Shown: positions 32,933 through 43,025 of the stretch, one piece after another
How the letters are laid out: the number at the start of each line of letters is the position of its first letter
Numbering within the stretch: position 1 is the first letter of the stretch
Assembly (NCBI GenBank): GCA_030407085.1
Contig: CM059582.1
Coordinates: 89,828,001 to 89,892,000 of the forward strand
DNA length: 64,000 nucleotides
DNA from: Trichopria drosophilae
Lineage: Eukaryota; Arthropoda; Insecta; Hymenoptera; Diapriidae
Reading direction: 5' to 3'
The notes under the pieces: generated by a model
The model's input: the letters and a program-made list of their open reading frames with translations, nothing else
Databases searched by the model: none
Told to the model about the DNA's origin: nothing
Position numbers and translations under genes: made by a program

Positions 32933-33720
32933 TTATTAAGTACTTTTTGAGTCGAACAGCACCAGGATGGTAACGTAGCCTCTGTCGATTGCCAAACGGA
33001 TGTCATCGAGAAGGTGAAGTAGTGCAGTTTGCGTACTGTGGTATTTCCGGAACCCACATTGTTTTGGATGTAGCAGTCTATTATCCTCCAGAAAGCTAAC
33101 AATTTGCTGTGTGGCGACGGAATCAATGATTTTAGATAGATGTGATGGATTTGCTATTGGACGGGTATCTGATGGGTTAGATGGGTTCTGAACTTTCTTT
33201 AATGGAATGATATATACTGATTTCCAGATGGATGGAAAAATACCAGTAGAGAGAGAGAGATTATAAAATGATGTCAAATACGGTGCAATGATAGTGAACT
33301 GTTGCTTTAGATGAGCGAGAGGAAGATGATCTGGACTTAGCCCACGGGATTTAGTTAAAATTGAATTTAGGCTACTGAGTACTTCTGCTTGGCTGATGGC
33401 TGAAAATGAGAATGAGGGATGAGTGGTGGGTAGGAACATTGATACAATAGAGTCAAGTGCTACTAGGTCACATGGTGGATGAGCCGAAGCTATGTAGGAC
33501 CAAAGGGTACAGAGTGAAATGCATAATCGCTTATGATATTTCGTAAGTAGTTAGATTCAAAATTATTTACTAAGAGATTACAATTTAGATCGTCCGCAAT
33601 AATTATATTTTTAAATGTTGACATATACAAATTAAGTTTAAGGAGAAATTCGGAGAACATTTTGTCCGCAGATTTTTTCACAGCTTTATGCCTCGGCATT
33701 AGTGGCGCATACCTGTAGAA
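32933..33720 (-). pseudogene. LINE C: endonuclease end and RT N-terminal half
   Basis: 33699-33490 ends the endonuclease (NIIIADDLNCNLL, HSVPFGPT). 33439-32936 is the RT start: GLSPDHLPLAHLK, IWKSVYIIPLKKVQ, QCGFRKYHSTQTALL and the beginning of motif A, VTILVLFD, where the sequence breaks off. It belongs with 29423-30440. About 100 residues (motifs A to C) are missing between the two parts, so insertion was accompanied by deletion. Confidence 0.75.
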
Positions 33721-33860
33721 TATTCAGTGTAATAGCAGTAGATGACAGAAGACAAATACTTGGTTACTGCAAACTGTTGATAAGGTGGCACCACTATGTA
33801 AGGGCCTGCGCAGTAGCTGATATAATCACCGTTGACACGTGCGCGATGAAAAGCACGATG

Positions 33861-34094
33861 CGACGCGACAGCATTACAACTTTCAATTGTTATTGATATT
33901 GAAAGCTTCAAACACTTCGGGAGTCGAGGGAATTTCAATAAATCGAAATTTCCTTCTCACCGAAAATTCGAGGAAGGTTCAAAGAAGTTTTTTGTAAAGT
34001 TATAGACTAATCTGACTTGTAGTTTTCAAGTAACAATTAAAAGTTGTAATGCTGTCGCGTCGTCTCGAAAATAGAAATGAAGAGACGACGCGAC
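33861..34094. repeat. Inverted repeats at the return to BEL/Pao sequence
   Basis: 33861-33892 and 34031-34062 are 32-bp reverse complements with one mismatch (core CGACGCGACAGCATTACAAC). In addition, 34054-34066 (GTCGCGTCGTCTC) pairs perfectly with 34082-34094. Directly after this the BEL protease resumes, so the structure marks an insertion border. Confidence 0.75.
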
Positions 34095-34406
34095 CATCAT
34101 AATTCATTTACTATGTCTCTAATGTGTTTGGTAGTAGATGAAATAACTGAATCGCCTCCACAATCTCAAATTAATTTAGATGATTCACATATCCCAACTA
34201 ATTTAAAGCTTGCCGATCCGTCATTTCATCTGCCTGGAAAGGTAGATATTTTATTAGGTCTCGAGTGGATTTGGAGGTTGTTATGTGTAGGTCAAGTTCC
34301 ATTAAACGACTCGGGATTATTAATGCAAAAAACTAAACTTGGTTGGGTTGTAGGAGGTTGTATGTCTCTCGCACCAGTGAAAAACATAAAATGTAATTCT
34401 ACATAA
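34077..34406 (+). pseudogene. Second BEL/Pao: protease C-terminal part
   Basis: LMCLVVDEITESPP, then ADPSFHLPGKVDILLGLEW and TKLGWVVGG, the standard block order of BEL/Pao downstream of the protease active site. It continues the protease begun at 27829. The first ~10 residues come from the adjoining inverted repeat. Confidence 0.8.
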
Positions 34407-35404
34407 AAAAATGATTTATCGAATGGTATTCAACAATTTTGGGAACTTGAAGAATTTTTTAATACAAAATATCTTTCTGAAGAAGGGAAAAAATGTGAAT
34501 CAATATTTTTCAAAACTTTTAGGAGAAATTTGGACGGTAGGTTTATAGTGACAATCCCGATTAAAGGAACTTAGAACAGTTAGGAGAATAGAGATACGCG
34601 GCGAAAAAGCGGCTCATTTCTTTAGAAAGACGTTTCAAGCGTTTCCCAAAATTAAAAATTTTATATACTGATTTTTTGAATGAATATAAAAATCTTGGCC
34701 ACATGACGAAGGCTCCTAGTGAAGAATCTTAGTTTGTACATTACCTTCCCAACCACTGTGTAATGAAGGAAAACAATAGGACAACAAAAATTCGTGTAGT
34801 GTTTGACGGCTCTATGGCAACATCAAGTGGTCTTAGTATAAACAACATTCACCTAGTCGGTCCTGTAATTCAGCATAGGTTATTTAATATTTTAGACTGT
34901 TTCCGTAAACAGGCTTATATAATTTCTGCTGACATAGAAAAAATGTACAGGCAGGTATTAATTGCCCCAGAGCAGCGAGCACTACATCGAATTTTATCCG
35001 GTGCGCATCCAAAGGAGCCTATACAGTGCAATAATTTATATACAGTAACTTATGGGACGGCTGCAGTCTCATTTTTAGCTGTACGTTCGTTATTCAAGTT
35101 AGGATTTGAATGCCAGTCCGAAATGCCTGCCATAGCCAAAGTAATTTTTAAGGATTTTTATGTAGATAACTTCCTGACTGAAACAAATTCCATCGATGAA
35201 GCCCAGTCGATAGCGAAATCTATTTCAGAAATTTTAGTTTGTGGGTGCTTTTATTTACGTAAATGGTCATCAAACGAACCGTCAATTATTTCGGACGTTA
35301 TTAGTTCAGAAACCCATGGGTCCTGTAAATCATGGATGAATAATGATAAATCTGTAAAGACGTTGAGTCTCAAATGGAATATCCCCACAGATATTTTATG
35401 TTAA
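34407..35404 (+). pseudogene. Second BEL/Pao: reverse transcriptase
   Basis: 34407-34762 is a decayed linker with several stops (traces FWELEEFFN, CESIFFKTF). 34763-35404 is open for 213 residues: RTTKIRVVFDGS, GLSINNIHLVGP, motif A ISADIEKMYRQV, VTYGTAAVSFLA, and the catalytic box FKDFYVDNFL, where the usual YVDD reads YVDN, so the second catalytic Asp is lost. Confidence 0.85.
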
Positions 35405-36361
35405 GATGTAAAAAATGATTCAACACCTAGTCGCATAACTAAAAGATTAATTCTCTCGGAATTTTCCCAGATATTTGACCCGCTTGGAAATATCCTATTG
35501 CAGAAATTGTGGCAGGAAAAATGATCATGGGACGAATCCCTTCCGTTAGATTTGTATTCTCAATGAATAAATTTTCGAGATGAATTAAATTATCTTGATA
35601 ATCTACAAATTCCACGATATGCCTTCCATTTGAGATCTATAGACGTTCAATTGTGTGGGTTCGCAGATGCTTCAAAGGAAGCTTATGGAGCATGCATTTA
35701 TGTAAGAACAGTGGATGCATCAGGCGGCATAAGTGTTAATCTGCTCTGTTCCAAAACTAGAGTAGCTTCTTTAAAACTGCAAACAATATCTCGATTAGAG
35801 CTTTGTGCTGCATGATTATTAGCAGAGTTAATGGCGGTCATCTATAATGAATAAACACGAAAATAGACGATATTACATGTTGATCTGATTCTTCAATTGT
35901 CCTATCTTGGCTCAGATTACAACCTAGCACCTTGCCAGTTTTTATCGCTAATAGAATTTCACGCATTCAGGAAACAGTTACAATAAAGATATGGCGTTAC
36001 GTACTCGCGAAACTAAATCCTGCCGATGTTTTATCCAGAGGTACTTATCCAAGCAAACTTTTGAATGATGCAATGTGCTAGAAGGGACCCAATTTTTTAC
36101 TTGACGATGGCTGCAACTAGCCTAAAAATTTAGTAAGTCCTACTACCAAAGAAGAGCTTAAAATACGGTGCTTGAACTTAGTTTCATAAATGCGGACATA
36201 TTATGTTGTAATTATTTATTAGATCATTTTTCGAATGTGACCAAGATGTGTCGAGTTCTGTCACATATCTTTCGTTTTACAAACAAACTTCAAGGTAAAA
36301 AGGTCTGCGAAGAATTTGTTAAAGGGACGGAAATAAACAATGGATAGAAAAATTTGGTAAA
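35405..36361 (+). pseudogene. Second BEL/Pao: RNase H-like region
   Basis: 35460-35510 reads EFSQIFDPLGN, and 35630-35815 gives QLCGFADASKEAYGACIYVRT and SLKLQTISRLELCAA, the RNase H-like block of BEL elements. The rest to 36361 is broken by stops every few dozen codons, with traces of the connection to integrase (e.g. NPADVLSRG-like at ~36020). Confidence 0.7.
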
Positions 36362-36870
36362 ATGGGCTCAAAATGTATGCGTTCCTTTATTGACGATGAA
36401 AAATTAATAAGCGTGGGTGGTAGATTGGCAAACTCGTCTTATAATATCGATAACAAATTTCCTATAGTTTTGGATTCACGTCATAAGTTGACAAGGTTGA
36501 TTATGGAATCGGACCATTTAGATGTCATGCATGCTGGACCTGAGCATCTGTTAGCATCAGTGCGTGATCATTTCTGGCGTCTTCGTGGTAGAAATTTAGC
36601 GCGAAGTATTATAAAAGGGTGCGTAACGTATTTTCGGGTAGCTCCTGAGTCTGCAAAATTTAAGATGGGTAATTTACCAAATACTCGAGTTTCTCCTGCT
36701 CCGCCTTTCTTTGCAACTGGCGTTGATTATGCTAGCCCGTTTTTTTATAAAACAAAGTAAAGGTAGAGGAAGCCGACTAACTAAATGTTATATTTCTCTT
36801 CTCCGTACACCTCGAAATTGTTACCGATTTGACAAAGGAAGCATTTATCGCAGCCTTGCGAAGATTTTTT
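36362..36870 (+). pseudogene. Second BEL/Pao: integrase N-terminal part
   Basis: The zinc finger starts HLDVMHAGPEHLLASVRDHFW, then KGCVTYFR, where the second Cys of the HHCC finger is Tyr, destroying the site. FFATGVDYASPFF holds the first catalytic Asp. A stop at 36760 and a frameshift follow, then VTDLTKEAFIAALRRFF ends at ~36870, where BEL homology stops abruptly. The catalytic second Asp and Glu are gone. Confidence 0.8.
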
Positions 36871-37800
36871 GTTAGTACTCTTTCCCCTTTGCCCTCCTCC
36901 TCAGCATCGACTAGTTTGGTGCCACATTTTGGATTTTTCACTACTCTTGCAGTTTCACCCGCAAGTCTCCCTACCTCATCAACTTCCCCTCCCGATTCAG
37001 CGGCTACGGTCCTTAGTTTCGTATCGCCCACCTTGTCTGTTGTCTATTCTTCATTATCAATACGATGGTCCCTAGTACATTATACAATGAACAACATAAA
37101 CACGGCGTATATGCTTTCGGAGCTCTCTTCGGTCCCTTTGCCTGACTCTTGGCAATCACTGACTTTAGAAGAACGAATGTCAGTTTTTATGCAACAGTCT
37201 CTCAGGAGTGACACGAACTTAACACGCTTGACAGATCATGTTGGTGCGATTGCAACTGAGATGCGCTCTGAAATAAATGACCTTAAAAAAGTATGGGCAT
37301 ATGCGCCAACAAGTGCAGAACTTATCATCACTGGTATCCCCTCTTCTTGCAATTTACCTCTACTTGAAATTGTAAATCAATCTCTCGCGAAAGTAAATGC
37401 AAATCATTTGGAAAAATTCATTGTCGGCACCAGGAAACTAAATAAACCCACGGAAATTACGGAAACCGCTTCGGATACGTCAATGAGTACATTTGCGATT
37501 ATTGTGCAGTGTGTTTCGTCGGAAATTCGTAACCACATTATTGATGCCAAGCGTAAATTTGGGAAGGTTACTCAAGCTGACATTTTACCAGAACTCTATC
37601 CTGGAAGTACTGCTGTTGTGTGTATGAACGAATTTTTGACAAGGCAGATGTATTTACTATTAGGGAAGACAAAATTAGCGGCTAAATCTGTACCATGATC
37701 TCGTGTTTGGGCTCGCAATGGTCGTATTTTCTTTCGCCGTAATATTAGTTCTCCAGAAATACCCATAGTTACCGAGCGTGATGTAGCCAATATCAAGTGA
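36871..37800 (+). pseudogene. LINE ORF1 protein fused to BEL integrase
   Basis: The frame that begins in BEL integrase (MTKEAFIAALRRFF) passes without a stop into a proline/serine-rich leader, then MNNINTAYMLSELSSVPLP, a helical stretch (DHVGAIATEMRSEIND) and a C-terminal RRM-like domain (SAELIITGIPSSCN; IVQCVSSEIRNHII). After a stop at 37698 the domain ends as VWARNGRIFFRRN to ~37800. This matches LINE ORF1 proteins. No endonuclease or RT follows. The fusion is most likely accidental. Confidence 0.6.
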
Positions 37801-37997
37801 CAATCACATAACCGCACACCATTAATTACTACCCAGATAGCAAGGCGTGAGTCTCACGTTGGGCTCATATTTGAGATCTCATTTGTGAGTGCGTATAGAA
37901 GTTCACATGAGACTTCAAGTAAGAGCCGTGTTGACAGAAGCGGATTGCGCACGCGCAAAAATGATCAGTTCCAACGCATAAATGCCCCTCCGTTTGG

Positions 37998-38026
37998 ATC
38001 CCATCACCTTGTCGTGGTGGGGGGAT
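37998..38026 (+). promoter_or_regulatory. 5' UTR hairpin of LOA-like copy 1
   Basis: ATCCCATCACC pairs with GGTGGGGGGAT (one mismatch, one G-T) around the loop TTGTCGT. A shortened version, ACCTTGCCGTTGGTGGG, lies at the start of copy 2 (47712). Position and conservation suggest a functional 5' structure; some LINEs carry HDV-like ribozymes there, but I cannot confirm that fold. Confidence 0.45.
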
Positions 38027-38230
38027 TAACAAACACCATACAGGAGGTCCTGAGTCGATAGCAGCGTGAGTGGTGAGAGAATGCGGATCCCTATAAACCG
38101 GGCTCTCCGATGAATGGCTCGGGGCTCTATAAACGGGCTTCTCCGATGACTGTGGGTATGAGTGAGGCTAGAAACTCAAGCCCCACCTCGACCTTCGGGC
38201 TGGAGTGGGGCAAAGGACCTCTGAGGTGCC

Positions 38231-39466
38231 GTGACCAAGAATGGATCCCCCAATCTACAGGTAGGAGCTATCGTGCCTAGGGATGCACGGTACAGGGGAA
38301 GCTGTACCGCTAACGATGCCCTTGGGATACCGGGCGACCTGCCATTGTACATAGCATTCACCTCGTATCGTGGGGCTCTGCAAGGTGTGACCTTTATTTC
38401 GCTACCCTCTCGTGGGACTCAAATGAATGATACACAGATGCAAACAAACAAAAAACAAGAGCCTCAGGTGCCTTGCACCGAGGAGGTAACGTCGGATGTG
38501 GCTAAGGACACTGTGATGGAGACCTGTACGGCGGAAGACACTCGTCCAAGCCCGATCCGAATGAACGGCGCACAGAGGCGAAAGGCCAAGTGGGTAGCGT
38601 ACGAGGAGGCGAAGAGAAGGGAGGAGGCTGAAGGTCCCCCCCTTCCGGAGCGTCCTCCACCGAGAGTAAACGGTTCAAGGAAGAAGAAGGCGGCATCTTC
38701 CGTGGCTGGGGCTAGAACCCGTCTGGATGAGTATCCTGGATCGACCTCAGCCGCTACAGAGTCCATTGGTCCTCCCTCTGGGGATAAAAGGAAGGCCGAG
38801 AGGAGTATTTCGGATCCCACGGCCAAACCCCGAGGGAAGAAGGCTAAGAGTCAGGGGCAAGCATCCGCAAGAGGGATGTCATACTAGACGGCCGCTGCTG
38901 GACTCCCAAGGGTATTGATTGCCTTTGGCGAGGACGTAGGGGAGCGGGTCGAGATGGGCGTCTTTGACCAACTCAGCGGGGTCATCATTGACCTCGTTGT
39001 GGACATCCCGGAAGGGGGGTTCATACCCAGGTTCGTGGAGTCTCAACTGAGAGGAGGAATTGCCACTTTCGCTTGTGTGGATGACGAGAGTGCCTGTTGG
39101 CTGCGGGAAGCAATTCCGTAGATAACCCTTGATGGGGGCCGAAAGGTGAGGCTTGTAGTCCCTGAGGAACTCGTCAAGAGAGTTAAAATGACGGTACTCG
39201 CGCCACCACCCATGAAGGAGACTAGCACCCTGCTTAAGATCTTGTACAGGCAGAATGCTGGGTTGAGGGTCGGGACGTGGGTTGTCCACCGTAGGGAGGA
39301 GTTGCCGCATGGCACCCTTCTGGTTCTCGGCGTAGACGAAGACTCGGCCAAGCGCCTCTAGTCTCGCGGCTACCGAGCTTATCTGGGGACAGGAGAGGTT
39401 GTGTTCAGGCCAACCTCTAAAACCCCGATAAGTTCGGCGACGGGAGCTTCCAGCGCGAGTTAGCTC
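38231..39466 (+). pseudogene. LOA-like copy 1 ORF1 (DUF4780-like)
   Basis: First frame 38231-38887: charged, Lys/Arg/Pro-rich (AQRRKAKWVAYEEAKRRE; KRKAERSISDPTAKPRGKK), with a nuclear-localisation-like basic end. It stops just before the globular domain, which continues in other frames: ERVEMGVFDQLSGVIIDLV, GGIATFACVDDESACWL (38915-39121), then KMTVLAPPPMKET, VGTWVVHRREELPHGTLLVLGVD (39146-39361). This two-part pattern matches the DUF4780 domain found in insect LOA-type ORF1 proteins. Three stops or frameshifts. An ATG further upstream or at 38424 is also possible. Confidence 0.65.
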
Positions 39467-39468
39467 TA

Positions 39469-40320
39469 ATGGCTAACGGTCATGCGGAAATTTTCCAGAT
39501 TAACTTGCATCACTGCAAAGGTGCCTCAGCTCAACTTATGAGGGACCTGCAAGTGATGCATACAAAACCAGCCATGGCACTAATACAGGAGCCGTGGTGC
39601 TACAAAGGTCAGATTCGGGGCCTGAGTAGGATTGGCACAGTCTACGCCAGTCGACTTCATGAAATGCAGAGGGCATGCGTAGTTCTTAAAAACATGGACG
39701 CTGCCCTGCTACAGGAATTCTCTACTAGAGACCTAGCTTCGGTCAAAGTCTCTCAGGGAATAGGGGAAAGGAGCTTGGTGATTGCATCAGCCTACTTTGC
39801 GCACGATAGGGAAACTCCCCCGGAGGAGCTAACTAGGTTAGTCAGGTACTGCGCAAATGCGGGCCTTGATCTCCTCATTGGTTGTGATGCAAATGCACAC
39901 AGTACTCTGTGGGGGAGCACCGACACAAATGAGAGAGGGGAGGCCCTCATGGAATACCTGATATCTACTAACCTCGAAATTTTGAACGAGGGAGTTGAGC
40001 CAACGTTTGTAACGGCAAACAGAAGAGAGGTCCTTGATCTCACTCTATGCAGCCAAGGCATGCGTGAGGCTGTCCAGGAGTGGAGGGTTATTGATGAACC
40101 CTCGCTCTCGGATCACAAACTCGGGCCAAATTGGAACAGTTTAACCCTGCAGAGAAATGGTCCAGAAATCCAAGAAGCACGAACTGGCAAGGGTCCAGAG
40201 AAAGTCTGCAAGCCAGGATGAAGGGCTTCAAAGGCAAGTATGGAGCGAAAAACGATCTTGAGTACACAGAGGCCTTTCTTAGGGGAGCTGTGATGAGATC
40301 GCTCGAAGCCAATTGCCACT
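39469..40320 (+). pseudogene. LOA-like copy 1 endonuclease
   Basis: QINLHHCKGASAQL (catalytic Asn), ALIQEPWCYKGQIRGL (catalytic Glu), LLIGCDANAHSTLWGSTDTNERGE and VLDLTLCSQ ... SLSDHK (catalytic His) give the complete APE-type endonuclease motif series in one frame up to ~40130. It then shifts through ~40320. The ATG at 39469 starts ORF2 three bases after the end of the ORF1 reading. Confidence 0.85.
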
Positions 40321-41892
40321 CAAGAAAGTAAACCCCAAAAGGGGAAGGCTTAATTGGGGACCAGCTTTGGAGCGTAGCCGAAAGGAGGCGAGGAGATTAT
40401 TTAATCGAGCAAAGAAAGCTGACACAGCAGAAGTCTGGACGGCTTACAAGGATAGGTTGAAAGCCTACAAAAGGCAGATTAGAGAGTCTCAGATAAATGC
40501 ATGGAGGGAGTTCTGTTCGGAAACGGAAAGTATACCCTCTACTGCAACATTAGCGAGAATACTATCCAAAGGAAATGATGGTAAACTACGATTTATCAAA
40601 GGAGAAAATGGCGAGTTTGCCAAATCTCCGAAGGAAACACTGGAAACGTTGCTGACAAGCAATTTTCCAAGTATTAAACTGGGATCGAACGGTGCGCCCG
40701 AGGAGCCTACTACGAGTAAAGGGAGGCACTGGGGGATCGCTGCCCAAGTTGTAAATCCAAACAAGGTTGTAAGGGCACTAATGGCCTTTGAGGCGTTCAA
40801 GTCATCGGATGGCATATACCCGGCCCTCCTTCAGGAAGGCCTGGGGGCTATCCTGAGACCATTGACTGGACTTCTTCGGGGGTGCATTGCGCTTGGTTAC
40901 ACACCTACAGAATGGAAGAAATCACGAGTTTCGTTTATACCCAAAGTTGGAAACAAGAACTACGTGGAAGCAAAGGACTACAGACCGATCAGCCTAACAT
41001 CCTTCCTATTAAAATTGTTGGAAAGATTGGTTGAGAGGTATCTTATAGAAGGTCCTTTGGTACGCTCACCTCTTCATGGGGAACAGTATGCCTACCAGGC
41101 TGGCAAATCTGCTGAGTTGGCACTTATGTCAGCCGCGGGCTTTATAGAGAAGCAACTCAGTACGAAGGAACATGCATCGGTGCTTTCCTACATATTGAGG
41201 GTGCTTTTAACCGCATCTCCGTGGAAGTAATACGGAAAGGAGCGGAAGAACATGGGGTGCCCAAGGAACTCATAAGTTGGATTGTGAGCACCCTTAGAAA
41301 TAGGTATATTTATCCGGAATGGCAGGGTACCCTAGTGGAGGGGATGATCTCTGAGGGTTGTCCTCAAGGTGGAGTGTTGTCCCCAATTCTTTGGAACCTG
41401 GTAGCTGATAGCTTGATCAGGAAACTCAAGGATAGCGGAATCTATGCGATTGGATATGCGGACGATATTGCTATCCTCGCTAGAGGCAACTACGAGGAAG
41501 TTTTGCAGGAGCTTGTCCAAGAAGCCCTGAGGGTTGTGGACAAATGGTGCAATGAAAAAGCGCTATCGATACAACCGGAAAAAATTGCCGTCATAATTTT
41601 CTCTAGGAGATATAAGATCAAAAAACTGAGGGAAATGGTGATTCGCGGGAAGCAGGTGCCATATGCCAGCGAAACCAAATATCTTGGAGTAACCCTGGAT
41701 AAAAAATTAAACTGGAATAGTCACCTGGAAAATAGTTGGGGTCTAGGACCGAAACAGCTGCTCTGGATCTACCAACAGATTGAGTTACCAAGGATTACCT
41801 ATGCCTCGCCAATTTGGTGGCAGAGGACAGAAAAGACCCAAGTTCAACAAAAATTGAACAGGGTACAGGCTATGTTTCTTAGGGGCATTTGA
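40321..41892 (+). pseudogene. LOA-like copy 1 reverse transcriptase
   Basis: 40313-41230: linker (RRLFNRAKKADTAEVW), fingers (SSDGIYPALLQEGL; DYRPISLTSFLLKLLERLV). A one-base deletion near 41190 shifts the frame inside motif A, which reads LHIEGAFN, with His at the catalytic Asp position. 41221-41892: CPQGGVLSPILWNLVAD (motif B), YADDIAILARG (intact), TKYLGVTLDKKLNWN, then ITYASPIWW. Same His as copy 2. Confidence 0.85.
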
Positions 41893-42437
41893 TCAGTAAG
41901 GAAGAGTACACCCATAGCCGCAATGAGATCTCTTTTGGGCGTACCGTCCATGGCTCAGGCAGTAAAATGCGAAGCCATGAGAACCGTGTATAGACTCAAG
42001 TGCTTGGGAAGCTTGACAGGTAAGCAAGATTGGTTAAACCATCTTTTTCAAGGAAATCTGAGAGACATGTGGTACCAACCACAAGACAAGATCCAGACAC
42101 ACCACATGGGGGAAAACAACTTTAAGGTTTGGTTCCCCAACAGGGAGGACTGTAAAAATAAATCAGCTATACCCAGGAATGGCATCATCTGGTTCACAGA
42201 TGGGTCCAAAACCAACCAGGGTGTAGGCGCAGGATACTGCGGACCGAAGCTGCGGGAGAACTTTTCTCTCAAGCTCAACAAATTTAACACTGTTTTCCAA
42301 GGAGAGAGGTGGCGGCAATCCTCATGTGTGCCGAGACCCTCATGGAGAAAGAAGTGACAAATAAAACGATATGGATATGCTCGGATAGTCAGTGTGTCGC
42401 GTACAAAGTTCTCTGTGGTTATGTGCATCGAGAATAG
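41893..42437 (+). pseudogene. LOA-like copy 1 RNase H, truncated
   Basis: IWFTDGSKTNQGVGAGY gives the first Asp. After a frameshift at ~42303, EVAAILMCAETL gives the Glu and IWICSDSQCVAYKVL the second Asp. GYVHRE is the last recognisable block; then sequence becomes AT-rich and unrelated. The final His/Asp motif and the CCHC C-terminus are gone. Confidence 0.8.
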
Positions 42438-43025
42438 AGTGTTGCAAATAAGTTAATTTTTATGTAATTTAGCAAGCGCAAGGGCAAATAAAAGAAAAAT
42501 AATTTTTACGCAAGACGTTCATCGTTTACATTAGAAAATCAGTAAGTAAATATGCCTTATGAACATAACGATAGATTTGTAGGTTTTGTTTTGTAATTTA
42601 TGGACTGAAACGTGAAATTTAATATATATAGATATACTAATGTTTTTATTAATTAAGTTAATAAAAAAACCCTTTTACATTCGTCAGATTTATTTTTTGT
42701 ATGCAAATTTATGTAACTTTATATGCAAAAAATCAACATAACCTTCAACCCTTCAACTTAATTATTTCATATAAATTCAAGAATGTGACTTTATCGGTTT
42801 ATTCTTATTTTATTATTTTAATATATTTAATTATTATAATAATTTTATTAATTTATTTAAATAGTTTAATTAAAAATTTAATATTGAAAATATTAAGATA
42901 ATTTATATTTTTAAATATTTATAATTAAATTAATATTTTTATATAATTATTTCATTTTTATTTCATGTTTTTGGCAACAGATCAACCTTATTTTTGTCTT
43001 AATTGTACGATTAGTGTTTTAAAAA
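42438..43025. other. AT-rich stretch, probable 5' region of the TNP2-like transposon
   Basis: Very AT-rich, non-coding. It begins where the LINE breaks off (near TTGCAAATAAGTT) and leads to the transposase start at 43026. The 5' terminus of the DNA transposon should lie here, but no CACTA-type terminus or inverted partner near 47.4-47.7 kb could be identified by eye. Confidence 0.4.

Larger units (their letters stand above)
37990..42437 (+). mobile_element. LOA-like LINE, copy 1 (3'-truncated)
   Basis: Plus-strand element with 5' hairpin and UTR (37998-38230), ORF1 (38231-39466), then EN, RT and RNase H (39469-42437) in several frames. RNase H downstream of RT, the DIEGAF-type motif A and the DUF4780-like ORF1 place it in the LOA/R1/I group, closest to LOA by feel. 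Ends inside RNase H, so the 3' end was lost, opposite to the usual 5' truncation of LINEs. A related copy is at 47706-52176. Confidence 0.85.
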
